From Cristatella mucedo (taxonomy: Eukaryota; Bryozoa; Phylactolaemata; Cristatellidae): a stretch of 64,000 bases of DNA. How positions within the stretch are numbered: the first letter of the stretch is position 1; each line of letters begins with the position of its first letter. The stretch is from positions 278,501-342,500 of the forward strand of contig WPIO01000149.1 of assembly GCA_009760855.2 (NCBI GenBank), in the 5' to 3' direction. Of this stretch, positions 1 to 9,741 are shown in pieces. The translations under genes and the position numbers were made by a program. Below the pieces are notes generated by a model. The model had not been told where the DNA came from, searched no databases, and saw only the letters and a program-made list of their open reading frames with translations.

Positions 1-95
1 ACATTTTTATTGCGCCCTCAGAGAACGAAATCTATGTCTAGGCACTTTACAAATGATGCCTAGGGGCTCGAGCCCACGACCTCGGTCATCAAAGC
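1..95 (-). mobile_element. SINE family S1, 3' part, cut by window edge
   Basis: In minus orientation this reads as the B-box part of a tRNA-like head (GACCTCGGTCATCAAAG and its GGCTCGAGCCC neighbour on the plus strand), followed by the S1 tail (GCGCCCTCAGAGAAC...). The same head and tail occur near 28352, 31045, 33848, 61640 and 62640. It is an insertion fragment and not a tRNA gene: there is no complete cloverleaf and the tail is LINE-like. Confidence 0.6.
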
Positions 96-1160
96 CGATG
101 TTATGAGGACGTATCGAAAATACTAGTATATTTAACAAGATTTGGCGATGGCTTACAGATGGCAGCCACTAGGTCATGCCTCTGCTGCGCATTGCTTGGC
201 TTCTTTTGTTCACGGAGTCGTGTGGGGAGCAAGCTCTCACTGGAGTTTCCACGCTTAGAATAATCAGGAGTGACAGTACTTTTAAAGTCTCCAGCACCTA
301 TTGTGCGGCCGCCCCCATAAAGTTTCTGTGTCGGGGTGTCAGTTGAAAATTGAACTAGGTTTGCTACTACTTCCATTGACTGATGAGTGGCGCAGACCTC
401 AAGACCTGCCTCTACACAGAGGTCTACGTCCCCCTGAGAGTCCCTCTCCGTCGATGGGCGTGGCGATTGCTTAACGAGAACTCCCGCGATTTTCTCAGCA
501 ATCTCTAATTCAGGGTAAAGATCATTTTAGGCCCCAATATATATATAATGTATAATAAGCCTCTCTTTTCCCCCAGCCCTTTCTTCTCCAGTGTAGGACG
601 TAGACCCGGCCAGTTCACTGAAGTACTGCTACCTCAGAATTGCAACTGGGTTCCTCTTGGCATGCGCTGGTTTTGGTTACCTTTGGTTTTATGAAACTCG
701 ATTGGAATCGTCGGTTCTCGGGGTGCAGCATGACTTGCCATGGCAAGGCCTGCAAGCTAGTGCGTGTGTGTGTGTGTGTGTGCGCGGGCATGTGTGTATT
801 TGTGTGTGAAAGGGGCACGGAGGGAGGGAGGGAGGCTGCATTGTATACACCCAGAAGTGGAACCACTGATCTGATTGCCGCCGAAATGTTTGCCGGGTTA
901 CTCTGTCGTCGCATGCTCCCAGCAGCTGTTTGGTCCCATTGACGTCTCCCGCTGCCCGGCGGCGCCTCCATCGAGCCTCAGTTGCGTGCGCTCGTGCAGA
1001 CGCGAGTGACGTCGCACACACACAACTCGCTATTGGCAGCTCGAGAACCTCGTTCCAGGTGCCCACGGCGCTGCCGTTGGCTGCGACATCGCACCGCCTC
1101 TCGTAGCGACAGGCGGCGCTCGCAACGAACAGCAGATGAACGACTTGCCCGCAGCCGACC
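96..1160. other. upstream stretch, no gene recognised
   Basis: No convincing exon was seen. A GT microsatellite lies at about 762-783. The overlapping open frames on both strands at 600-1500 have no recognisable domain and are cysteine- or arginine-rich in ways that suggest chance. The sequence becomes CpG- and GC-rich from about 930, just upstream of the putative first exon at 1161, so this may include the promoter of the TAZ gene. Confidence 0.4.
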
Positions 1161-1648
1161 ATGACTTCGACACCTTCACAGGTAGGTGGGCACTTCGGCC
1201 GCATCCACCGGGCGCAACGAAAGAGACGCGAGCTGAGGCAAGTGCAGGCGCAGCCATTGCTGTCCAACCGAGGCAGCCCACGTCCGCTTGCTACTTTTGC
1301 AGAGCCCAACACCGTTGTCATCAGCGCGCCACTGCAAGGAGACCAAGACTGGCAGGAAGGCGTCGGCTCGTCCGATGAGATGGCAGCGTCGGTCAGCCAG
1401 GGCGGTGCCAGCAGTGGTGGCTGGAGCAGCGGTGCCAGCAGCATGGTTGCCGACTGGCTGACCTTAGGTGATCTGGCACTGCAGGTCCCATCGGGATTCG
1501 CCGGCATCAATGGCAACCAGGTATGGCCGCTGACCGCGCGCTGGTTTCACCAATCGCTAGCAGTCGAAGCAATCGAATCGATAGCTTTTGCCGAAACACC
1601 TGCTCCGCACCCGGTGGCGTTCTTGCCCGACCGGAAGAGAGAGAGAGA

Positions 1649-1689
<41 letters not shown>

Positions 1690-3515
1690 ACATATGTGCG
1701 CGTGCATGTGTGCGCGTTGTGTGTGTGGATGCGTGTGTATTGTGTGTGCGCGTGCATGTGCGTGTGTGTGCGTGCGTTATAACGGTAATGTGGAATTTGA
1801 ATAAAAATAATTAGCTGCTTTAACAGCCATGTTTATATAGCTGTAGAAGAGCTTTAGAGGCTATCACTTGCCACTTACAGTGGGCAAGTCCGTGGGCTAA
1901 GGCCCAGGCGCATAGCACCCTAAGAGAACATCTTTTTTCTAGGCACTGCATATATGCTAGAAAGGAAGCATGTCAATTGTAAATTGGTTAGTGGTAGCAT
2001 GCACAGTGTCAGCTTGCGTAAGCACACAGAATACCGTTTACACAGCCGATGCAAATGCTGTGAGGGACAGGTGGATTTTTTAGCTTCTTTTTAAATGTCA
2101 AGTCAGGCAAATGTGACAAATCAGCTGTGAGTGAGCGCCAGACAGTAGAAGCATACCAACTAAAGGCGCAGTCTCCAAGGGATTTGAGGCTGGTCAGAAG
2201 CATAGCTAAACGTCGTGAGTCTGAAGAGTAGGTGATGTCATGCCAGACCTGATTGGGAAATAGTACAGATGTAATGTAATGTATCTCCGTCTGTAACTCC
2301 ACAAAGTCATAAAGACTATGTGGGTGTTACGCAGGAGAGTTTTGTATAGCGCACTCACAGCCTAAGCGGCTTTCGGTACACATTCGGTAGCCAACAGACT
2401 TCGTCTCACGCAACAAAGAGAAAGTGGGAAGCCTAGCAGAGTCAGGAGAGCAGTTGAGGTAGTGAGTAGCATAGAAGTAGCAGCTCAGGACCGCTGAAAA
2501 AGATGTGCCATAGTCGGCAGTAGGAGAGTAGTTGTCGTTGCGTAAGAATTGTGGAAGCGAGTTCCCCAGTCTAGGACCTGCAGAGCTAAAGCTTCTGTCG
2601 CCAACTGTCTTTAAGCGGAGGAATGGGATAGCTAATTTATTGTCCACACAGGACCTCAGGGCACGAACAGGCTGAAACGGATGTAGCAGTTCAGCTAGGT
2701 ACGAATGAGATACAGATACGATACAGATGACTAATCCGGAGCACTATAATGAAGGGACCTGAAAGAGAGTGACAAAACCTTAGTCGATAAGTTGCTTGGT
2801 GGAGATCCAGTGCAGGTTGGTGAGAAGTAATGTTTAATGGCAATTGTGCCGGTCGCAACAGATAAGCCTGGCTGCAGAGTTTGGCACCGACTGCAAACAG
2901 CATCTGGCTGTTTGCATAGGCCGGGCGACCTTCGAGAGTAGGGAGTTGCTGAGGTCACGACACATCGTCACGAATGCAGGTGCCAGCTGTGGATTTTGTG
3001 GCTATGCAGGCCCAAAGTAGTGCAGTTGAACATAGGCAGTTTTGACTATGAAGCTGACGTGATCATTAAGCAGGAGGAAAGTTCCGAAACAGGGCACTGA
3101 GATTGAGTGCCAATGCTACAGGAAAACTGCTGGCCGAGCTCATTTTATCGAATTGTTTTTAAAATTTCTAATTAGCACTTGGTTTGCCCATAGCTAGTAG
3201 GGTGGTTTAGCTTATAAGCATGTTTACATAGTAATCCCATTTGAGTAATTTGTTGCCATCCAACGCTCAAACGTCAGCGACGAGTCATGTTGCAAGGCTG
3301 CTGCGAGAGTTTGCACTGTTTGCACTGAGAGATGCACTGAATTTCGTAGCAGTAGCAAACGTCAAGGCACGGGTGCAGCTGTGTGTCTTGTGCGTAGAAA
3401 TAAAGGGCTTCATTGTGCCTATAGCGATTTCATCGGCTAGAGCCATTGTATAAATTATGAAAAGAGGCGAGTGGAGCACACATCCCTAGTGTACTGCCAG
3501 AGAGAGAGATAGAGA

Positions 3516-3576
<61 letters not shown>

Positions 3577-6478
3577 GAGACAGACAGACAGACAGGGAGA
3601 GATTTAGTTCTCTTAAGACTCAAGGCACATGTCTGTTGGTTTTTATTGTTATTGTTATTACATTATCATTGCTCTTAAGCATACTGGCAATCGCCTGCAA
3701 TGCTGGATGTTTGTTTGAGCTCGATGCTGCCCTGCCGCCGACTTTGTCGCTGCCGTTTGCTGCTGCCTCAGCCATGGGCACGTCGAGCCGGTGCCTTAGC
3801 ATTCGCAATGACTTTCTGCATTCGCCAATCAGGGTCAGCAACAGTTGGCGAACGCAGCGGCCTACCAGCTGCTGGCCGTCTCGCACGAACAGTACCGCCA
3901 GCAAAGAGAGGACTGCTGCAGCAGCAGCAGCACGGACGTCCAGAGCAGCGCCCTGGACGATGATGACAGCCGAAGTAGCAGCAGCAGCAGAAGCAGCAGC
4001 AGCTTCTACTTTAGCGGCGACTGCTGCAGCAGCGATGGCGATAGCGGCGACAGCAGCACCGCTGACCTCCGGTGCGACTGTCGTCGATGCGTCGTCAGAT
4101 CAGGAGCCATCGACAGCGGCGTCCCCGTCACAGCTGCCTCGGCGGCGGTGGCTAGGGTTGCCGCTGCCGCAGCCCCTGCCACCGAATGCACCGAGGACGA
4201 CGCAGATGACGAGAGCCGAGACCGAGGCTGCACCCACTCTGCTGCCTCTCACCACGTCAGAATGGAAGACTTTGCCGAAGACTTCGGAGCAGTAGCAGCA
4301 GCCGCGGCGGCTGCCGAAGGCAACTACAGGTACGACTACCGCTCCGGCAACTATGCCGAGATCGAGTGGCTGCCGAGGAGCGCCGTGATGGAGCAGCTCC
4401 TGCGGTCGACGCGCACCGAGACCAGGCTTCGGATCGCCAACTTGCTTGTCTACTGCGCGGCCCTGCTGGAGCACGTGGCTTACTGCGTCGGGCTCGGCAG
4501 CGGCAGCGGAATTGGCGCCGGCGCTGCCGAGGGCGGCGGCTGCGCTGCCGACTGCAGCAGCAGCAGTGATTACCCGTCGTGCCAGCGGCCGACGTGCGTC
4601 TGCCTGAGGCTCGTCGTGCAGCACTGCCGCGGCTGCCGCCAAAGGCTCTCGAATTGCTGCTGGCTCTGCCGCGCCGTGGCCACCGTGGCGCTCTGGCACT
4701 CGGAGCGCTGCTTTCGTGCCGACTGTGCCGTGCCGTTCTGCAGCGGTCGGCTGCTCGGCAACGGCGACATCTTGTCTCGCCTCTGCTGCCAGTCGGCCGC
4801 CGATGCTGCCGAGCAAGCGCTCCAGCCGACGGATCTCTTGGAGGAGCAGAATGATCTGGTAGGCGTGCCCTTCCTTCTGCTGCTGCCGCCGCAGCCTGCG
4901 GAGGGAGGCACCAGTTGGCCTGCAGCAAATGTAAAGCGCATAGAAAGAGATTGAGTTCTCTGAGGGCGCTTTATCAAGTGTTTTAGTATATTATTGTTGG
5001 CCGCGGGCCTCTTGCTTGAGTTGGCTGCGATCGCCTTCGTCTGGCGCCGACGATCACTTGCCTCCCGAATGCTCTGCTGCTGCCGAGCGCCACCAGTCCA
5101 TATCCCGTTCTGGCCTTCCTCCCCGCCATGCGCCTTCACGTCGCATCGCTGCTCGTCTGCCCTCGTGCGAGCTTCCGGTGCTACAGGCAATTCGCGCGCT
5201 CGATCTCGCCCGCATCGCCTTCGCCATCGCCGCCGTCGCTCGCCGCGCAGGCCCATCTCTCCATGGCCAACGACACCGGCGATGCCCTCTGGAGACATCC
5301 GACGGTCGCCACGGACTTCGCCTACGGACCGCCGCTGCTGCTCTTCGGCAGCTTCTCGCACATGGCCGACCCGGTCGGCTCGGCGATCGTGAGGACGCTG
5401 CAGAGAGCCTTGTGCGGACCCTGTGCCAACGAGCAGCTGCCAGAGGCCGGGGCAGGCTGGGGCGGGTGGTTAATGTCGCCCGGGCTGGTCGTCGCCATTT
5501 CCGGTGAGTTCATGAGCGGGCGCGATTGGCTGGCACCTGCCGCCACTTTGCAGCGTTTGAGCGCGCTCTCGCAAACCCGCTTTCGCATGCGGGCGTGTAA
5601 CAGCGCAGCCATGGAGCGCAAACTCGCAGGCGCGACCGCTGTAGCCCGGCTCGTGCCCGCCCGGTGGCGGCTGCTGCTGTGGCTGCATTGGCGCACCCGT
5701 TTTCCTCGCTGCGGCCAGCCATACTGCGCCCTCGCTTTGTGTCTGACGTCGCCTGGCAACGGGCGAGCGTTTTTCCTTCGCACGCTCGCACTGTCCCACT
5801 TAGCACGGCGAGAGCCTCGTTGCAGAGGCCCGATGGTCGGAGACGTGCGACATCGTCACGCACTGGCTGGGCACCGAACGACCGTGTCTCTGTCAGAGCT
5901 GCCTCAGTGTCTCGACGGCCGCCAGCGCTGGTGAGTGAGTGCACCGAGCGCCTGCACTCCCGCTCGGAGCTGGGGGCGGAGGCGGCAAGAGCATGACTTT
6001 GCGTGAGTGTGCCGCCGAGCCGTGCGAGATGATCAAAGGCGCGCTGTCACTTGCAGCCCCCCTGAAGGCCGACCGGTTGCTGGGCTACGTCGGTGTGAAC
6101 GGCCACTTGCTGATGCAGGAGCGCGACGGCCGGCAGGGCATCGCTTGCTGCCTGAGCATGCTCGCGCACGTCTGCTCCTGCGCTTGTCCGTCGGCGGCCG
6201 TCGAGTGCCCGTTCCCGCGGGCGTTTCTGGTCCGATTCCGGCTGATGCAGCACCAGCGCAGCTGCAGCTCCAACATCGCAGCCAGCAGATGCGAGGCCGA
6301 CCGGTGCATCGTTTCACTCTGGTTTTTCCACGCCTTGCGATGCGTCGTCAGTGGCTGCGCTATGCCCTGGTGCAGCACCATACGCCGTCGGCTTAGGGCG
6401 TGCAGGACCGGAGCTCGCGTAGACATCAGCGACGAGGCAGAGAGCTCTGTGTGTCTCTACAAGCTCGATGAGCTCTAG
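1161..6478 (+). CDS. protein with two diverged TAZ-type zinc fingers, multi-exon
   Basis: Model: exon 1 1161-1520 (ATG; donor CAG|GTATGG), exon 2 3845-4858 (acceptor CAACAG; donor CTG|GTAGGC), exon 3 5251-5503 (acceptor GCGCAG; donor CCG|GTGAGT), exon 4 6057-6478 (acceptor TTGCAG; stop TAG). All phases agree, giving 682 residues. Exon 2 carries Ser-, Ala- and Asp-rich stretches and then a TAZ domain: LLEHVAYC, a long Gly/Ser loop, YPSCQRP, LRLVVQHCRGC, CCWLC, WHSERCFRADCAVPFC. Its second and third zinc sites match the family spacing (H-x3-C-x7-C-x2-C and H-x3-C-x4-C-x4-C). Exon 4 carries a second, weaker copy: CCLSMLAHVCSC, LMQHQRSC, FHALRCVVSGCAMPWC, then a basic helix. TAZ domains of CBP/p300 bind transactivation domains of transcription factors, so a nuclear protein-binding role is inferred. 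No HAT, KIX or bromodomain is visible. Exon 1 has no recognised domain and is the least certain. Exon 2 could instead begin at 3833 (acceptor AATCAG). Confidence 0.55.
1634..1779. repeat. GT-rich microsatellite, with a short GA lead
   Basis: A short GA run is followed by a long, later interrupted GT repeat. It lies in intron 1 of the TAZ gene model, just after the exon 1 donor. Confidence 0.9.
1900..3200 (-). mobile_element. LINE family B 3' portion, interrupted by LINE A
   Basis: Read on the minus strand, 2700-3200 and then 1900-2270 give the C-terminal end of a non-LTR reverse transcriptase ORF (SLKSLGDCAFSWYASTVW, then LTFKKKLK), followed by a 3' UTR (CTTCCTTTCTAGCATATA...) and the stem-loop tail. 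The two parts are separated by a LINE-A insertion at about 2271-2695. Intact LINE-B copies such as 7425-8450 are continuous across this point. Confidence 0.75.
2271..2695 (-). mobile_element. LINE family A, 5'-truncated, nested in LINE B
   Basis: Minus-strand coding end with FLRLKTVGDRSFSSAGPRLG and YSPTADYGTSFSAVLSCYF, ending at the TACAT-type tail (plus strand TGTAATGTAATGTATCTCC). Similar 3' ends recur at 42485, 52036 and 57655 (minus) and at 8641, 46300, 58590 and 63575 (plus). The flanks show a short candidate target-site duplication (GTACAGATG / ATACAGATG). Confidence 0.8.
3500..3598. repeat. GA microsatellite
   Basis: An almost pure GA run followed by GACA units, in intron 1 of the TAZ gene about 250 bp upstream of exon 2. 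Confidence 0.95.
4916..4998 (+). mobile_element. LINE family B 3' tail (solo)
   Basis: The motif GCAAATGTAAAGCGC...GAGTTCTCTGAGGGCGCTTT is the terminal stem-loop of LINE B, followed by a degenerate TTA-type tail. It lies in intron 2 of the TAZ gene (4859-5250). This supports ending the coding exon at 4858 instead of reading through to the in-frame stop at 4952-4954. Confidence 0.7.
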
Positions 6479-6531
6479 CTGCCGGGCTCCTGTCTGAGGC
6501 AGATCTCTGTCTCTCTTTCTCTCTCTCTGTG

Positions 6532-6569
<38 letters not shown>

Positions 6570-7195
6570 GCCAGCCGCTCGTGCACGCATCAGCCGCACA
6601 GGTGCCTCGGCCACTGCGCTGGCAGCTTGTCAGTTTTTCCGGAGGGCACGTTTCGAGCTTAGCAACTTGTTTCTTTCATTTATTTTCACTGTCGAATCTG
6701 CTTTTTACTGCTGCTGTTGATCGATGCAGCTAGCTCTCTGCTGTCAATGTTCGTGTTAAATTGCACGGCATCGCCAAGTGATGCAGCAGCCAGTGTCTCG
6801 AGATATCCGCACGTCAGAGCCGGTTGTCACATGACTCGGAGGCTCACCTCCGAACTGTTGGCTCACCGGGCTGCTGCTGAACTTGTGTCAGCCGTTCGGG
6901 TCAGCGACTGCTGACTTCGAATTAGTTTTTCGGGAGTGCACGTTTCCAGCAAGGCAGCTTGTTTCAGTAATTTGTATTGTTATCCGTATCATTCTTTATT
7001 ATTTAGCATCTCTTCTTTGCTGCTATTGACCGAAGTAGCTCTCTGCTGGCAAAGCATAATGTTCGTGTTAATTGCAACACATGGTTTCTTTTGGAGACTT
7101 GCTTGAGTGAGCATGTGTCACACCACCGACTAGTGCCAGAATTAAAGCATGTGTGCAACACTCGTTTGTGTCCATTCGCCCACGCCCACGTGCGT

Positions 7196-7256
<61 letters not shown>

Positions 7257-7424
7257 ATTAGTTAAGCAAGTATATTTGCTCATCGCGTTTCAGTACTGCT
7301 CTATGCTACTCTGATGTTAGCCAGTGTTTCCTAGTGTTGGAGGCTAGCCTTCGATCAAGGAGGCTAGGAGCTGTAAGCTCCTAGCCTCCTTGCCCCTCAC
7401 TGCCGTGAATAGCTAATAATAATA
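6479..7424. other. 3' flank of TAZ gene: CT and CA repeats, no gene
   Basis: Contains a CT microsatellite (about 6505-6572) and a CA microsatellite (7198-7250). Two similar stretches near 6640-6730 and 6920-7040 share a motif ending in a tract with GCTGCT and CTCTGCTG, which suggests a local duplication. No coding exon was recognised. A short inverted repeat around GGAGGCTAG...CTAGCCTCC lies at about 7345-7392. Confidence 0.5.
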
Positions 7425-8450
7425 ATAATAATAAAAATAATTCACTTGATAAAGCCCCCTCAGAGAACTTAATCTCTCTCTAGGCGCTTTACATTTGCTG
7501 TAAAGTGAAATGCAATTGAATGGTAAGTAAAATCATGCTTGAAAAAACAAACCAAATGAATAATATGGTTAGGGGTGACATGCACAGGGTCAGCATGCAA
7601 ATGTGGTTAGTGGCAGCATGCACAGTGTCAGCACGCATAAGCACATGGAGGACGAATCACAGGGACCCACTAAATGCTGTCCTATATAGGTGTGTTTTTA
7701 GGTTCCTTTTAAATGTGGTCAGGTCAGGGGATGTTCTGACGCAGGTCGGGAGGGAGTTCCAGGCTTTGGGAGCATATGAACTAAATGCACGGTCTCCTAA
7801 GGATTTAAGGTTTGTATGAGGTATTTCTAGACTGTTGGATTCCGAAAAGCGGGTGGTACGATGCTTGGCCTGATGGGGTAGTATATCTGACAGATAGGCT
7901 GGAGCCATAGAATGAAGGGACCTAAAAGTGAGCGACAAAACCTTGAAGTCAATCCGTTGCTTGATTGGTATCCAGTGCAGGTCGGCGAGAAGTGGAGTAA
8001 TGTGGCAATTGCATGGCCAACTTAGACGTGGTATCCTTATCTAAACAAGCCGAATTTTAGCAATGTTATGAAGCTGAAAATAGGCAGATTTGACTGTGGA
8101 GCTGATATGGTCGTCTAACGACAGGTCGCTTTGGAATATGACACTTAGATTTCGAGCTGATTCAACTGGAGATATGCTGGCAGAGCCAATTTTGAGAGTC
8201 AGCCTTTCCAATCTCTGGATCACACTGGGTTTGCCCATAACTAGTAAGTTAGTTTTATCATCGTTAAGTTTTAGAAAATTTGCTGCCATCCATGTGCGGA
8301 TGTCATCAATGCATGCAGCTAGTGAGTTTAGAGAATTTGAGGTGCTCGAAGGCTGGGAGTTGCAGTGGCTATGATCCATTTCGACAGGGATCGCGCAATT
8401 TAGTGAAATATGGGAGACACAAGTGTTGGACATGCAACGACTTTTCCTGC
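7425..8450 (-). mobile_element. LINE family B, 5'-truncated, best-preserved 3' kilobase
   Basis: Read on the minus strand: the end of the RT domain (DDIRTWMAANFLKLNDDKT), the post-RT region (SARNLSVIFQSDLSLDDHIS), a gap, then HWLPIKQRID-type sequence, LKSLGDRAFSSYAPKAWNSL and TTFKRNLKTHLY. A 3' UTR, the terminal stem-loop (AAAGCGCC...GGCGCTTT) and a (TTA)n tail at 7416-7433 follow. This architecture is typical of the CR1/L2/Rex1 part of the Jockey superfamily. Several stops and frameshifts make it non-functional. Confidence 0.85.
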
Positions 8451-8489
8451 CGTGAGATAGTTAAAGCAGTCGTGAATGGTTCATCAAAG

Positions 8490-8640
8490 TAATTCAACTT
8501 ATCTCTTGACATAAGTAAGGAAGCAGCTGATTCAGCAGCCTCGTTTGTGCAGTAGAAGAAGAGACTTGGCTGTTTTCCCAAGGCAATAGGGAAATGCCGG
8601 CTTCGGGACTCCAACCCGCGAGCTCAGTCTTGAAGTGGCA
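8490..8640 (-). mobile_element. SINE family S2, diverged copy
   Basis: Minus orientation: the tRNA-like B box appears on the plus strand as GACTCCAACCCGCGAGCTCAG. The S2 body and its 3' end (AAGCAGCTGATTCAGCAG on the plus strand) match the better copies at 21893 and 63835. Confidence 0.55.
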
Positions 8641-9225
8641 GCCCCTTAAAAAGCAACTATCCCACTGCAGATGGCTATGAATATGGCTGCAAGGCTAGTT
8701 TTAGAGTCCCAGAAGTTTGACCACATGTCCCCTTTGCTAAAAGAGCTAGCATGGCTGCCGGTAGACCAACGAATGCAGAACAAAGTTCTTACGCTTACAA
8801 TGCCCACCACGGCTTGGCTCCTCCATTCTAGCTGAACTGCTGCACCAGTTTCATCCTCCTCGTGCCCTCAGATCCTGTATGGACAATTAATTAGCTGTTC
8901 CATTCCTCCGCCTAAAGACCGTTGGCGACAGAAGCTTTAGCTCTGCAGGTCCTAGACTGTGGAACTCGCTTCCCCGATTCTTATGCAACGACATCTACTC
9001 TCCTGCTGCCGACTATGGCACATTATTTTCAGCGGTCCTGAGCTGCTACTTCCATGCTACTCACTACCTCAACTGCTCTCCTGACTCAGCTATGCTTCCC
9101 ACTTTCTCTTTGTTGCGTGAGACAAAGTCTGTTGGCTACCGAAAGCCGCTTAGGCTGTGAGTGCGCTATACAAAACTATCTAACGAACCACCCACCTAGT
9201 CTTTGTTAAGTCACAGACGGAGATA
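8641..9225 (+). mobile_element. LINE family A 3' end
   Basis: Plus-strand coding remnants equivalent to the A-family C-terminus (AARLVLESQKFDHMSPLLKE; FLRLKTVGDRSFSSAGPRL), ending with the 3' UTR containing AAAGCCGCTTAGGCTGTGAG. Frameshifts and a 5' truncation are present. Confidence 0.8.
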
Positions 9226-9474
9226 CATTTAATTACTGCTGGGCTAAAGCAGTCGAGAAGGGAGCCGTATCCTGCCAATGCACACAGTACCGGCGCACGT
9301 GCGAACAGCTTCGTTGCGTTAGTGACACTACCAAAAAGCTCAAGACTCCTTTTTGGCCCGGTTTTATTTGGCTAACATTGCTGGTATCAGGACAGAAGTA
9401 AATCAACCGTCATTGTGAGTACATTGGCCTGCTGAAGAACTAGCAACATCGAAAGGCTCGTGCTATGCCCAAGA

Positions 9475-9480
9475 TTTATT
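9475..9480 (-). terminator. candidate polyadenylation signal AATAAA for TRAPPC2
   Basis: AATAAA on the minus strand, 262 bp downstream of the TRAPPC2 stop codon and in the right orientation. It is the nearest canonical hexamer I noticed. Confidence 0.4.
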
Positions 9481-9741
9481 TAGTAAACATTGCCGACAAA
9501 AGAACAAAATACATCGCACCAATTTGGACATCTGCAGAGGTAGCTGCAAAGGACACTTGCATAAAGCCTGCAGCAGCCTCGACTTGTTTACGTGGGCACC
9601 AAGAGGCAGCAGAAATTGCTTAAACAGCCCCAGCAACAATCCTGGCACTCGTGGATGCTGCGGTGGATGCTGTTGCCATGGTTCACGTGGCCAACATATG
9701 CTACCTTAAACGACAACATGATATGACCCACCCAGAGACGA

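Noticed and set aside
5510-5996. Open frames across 5510-5996
   Set aside because: They fall in the intron between 5503 and 6057 of the double-TAZ gene. Flanking splice sites and phase are better, and no domain is encoded.
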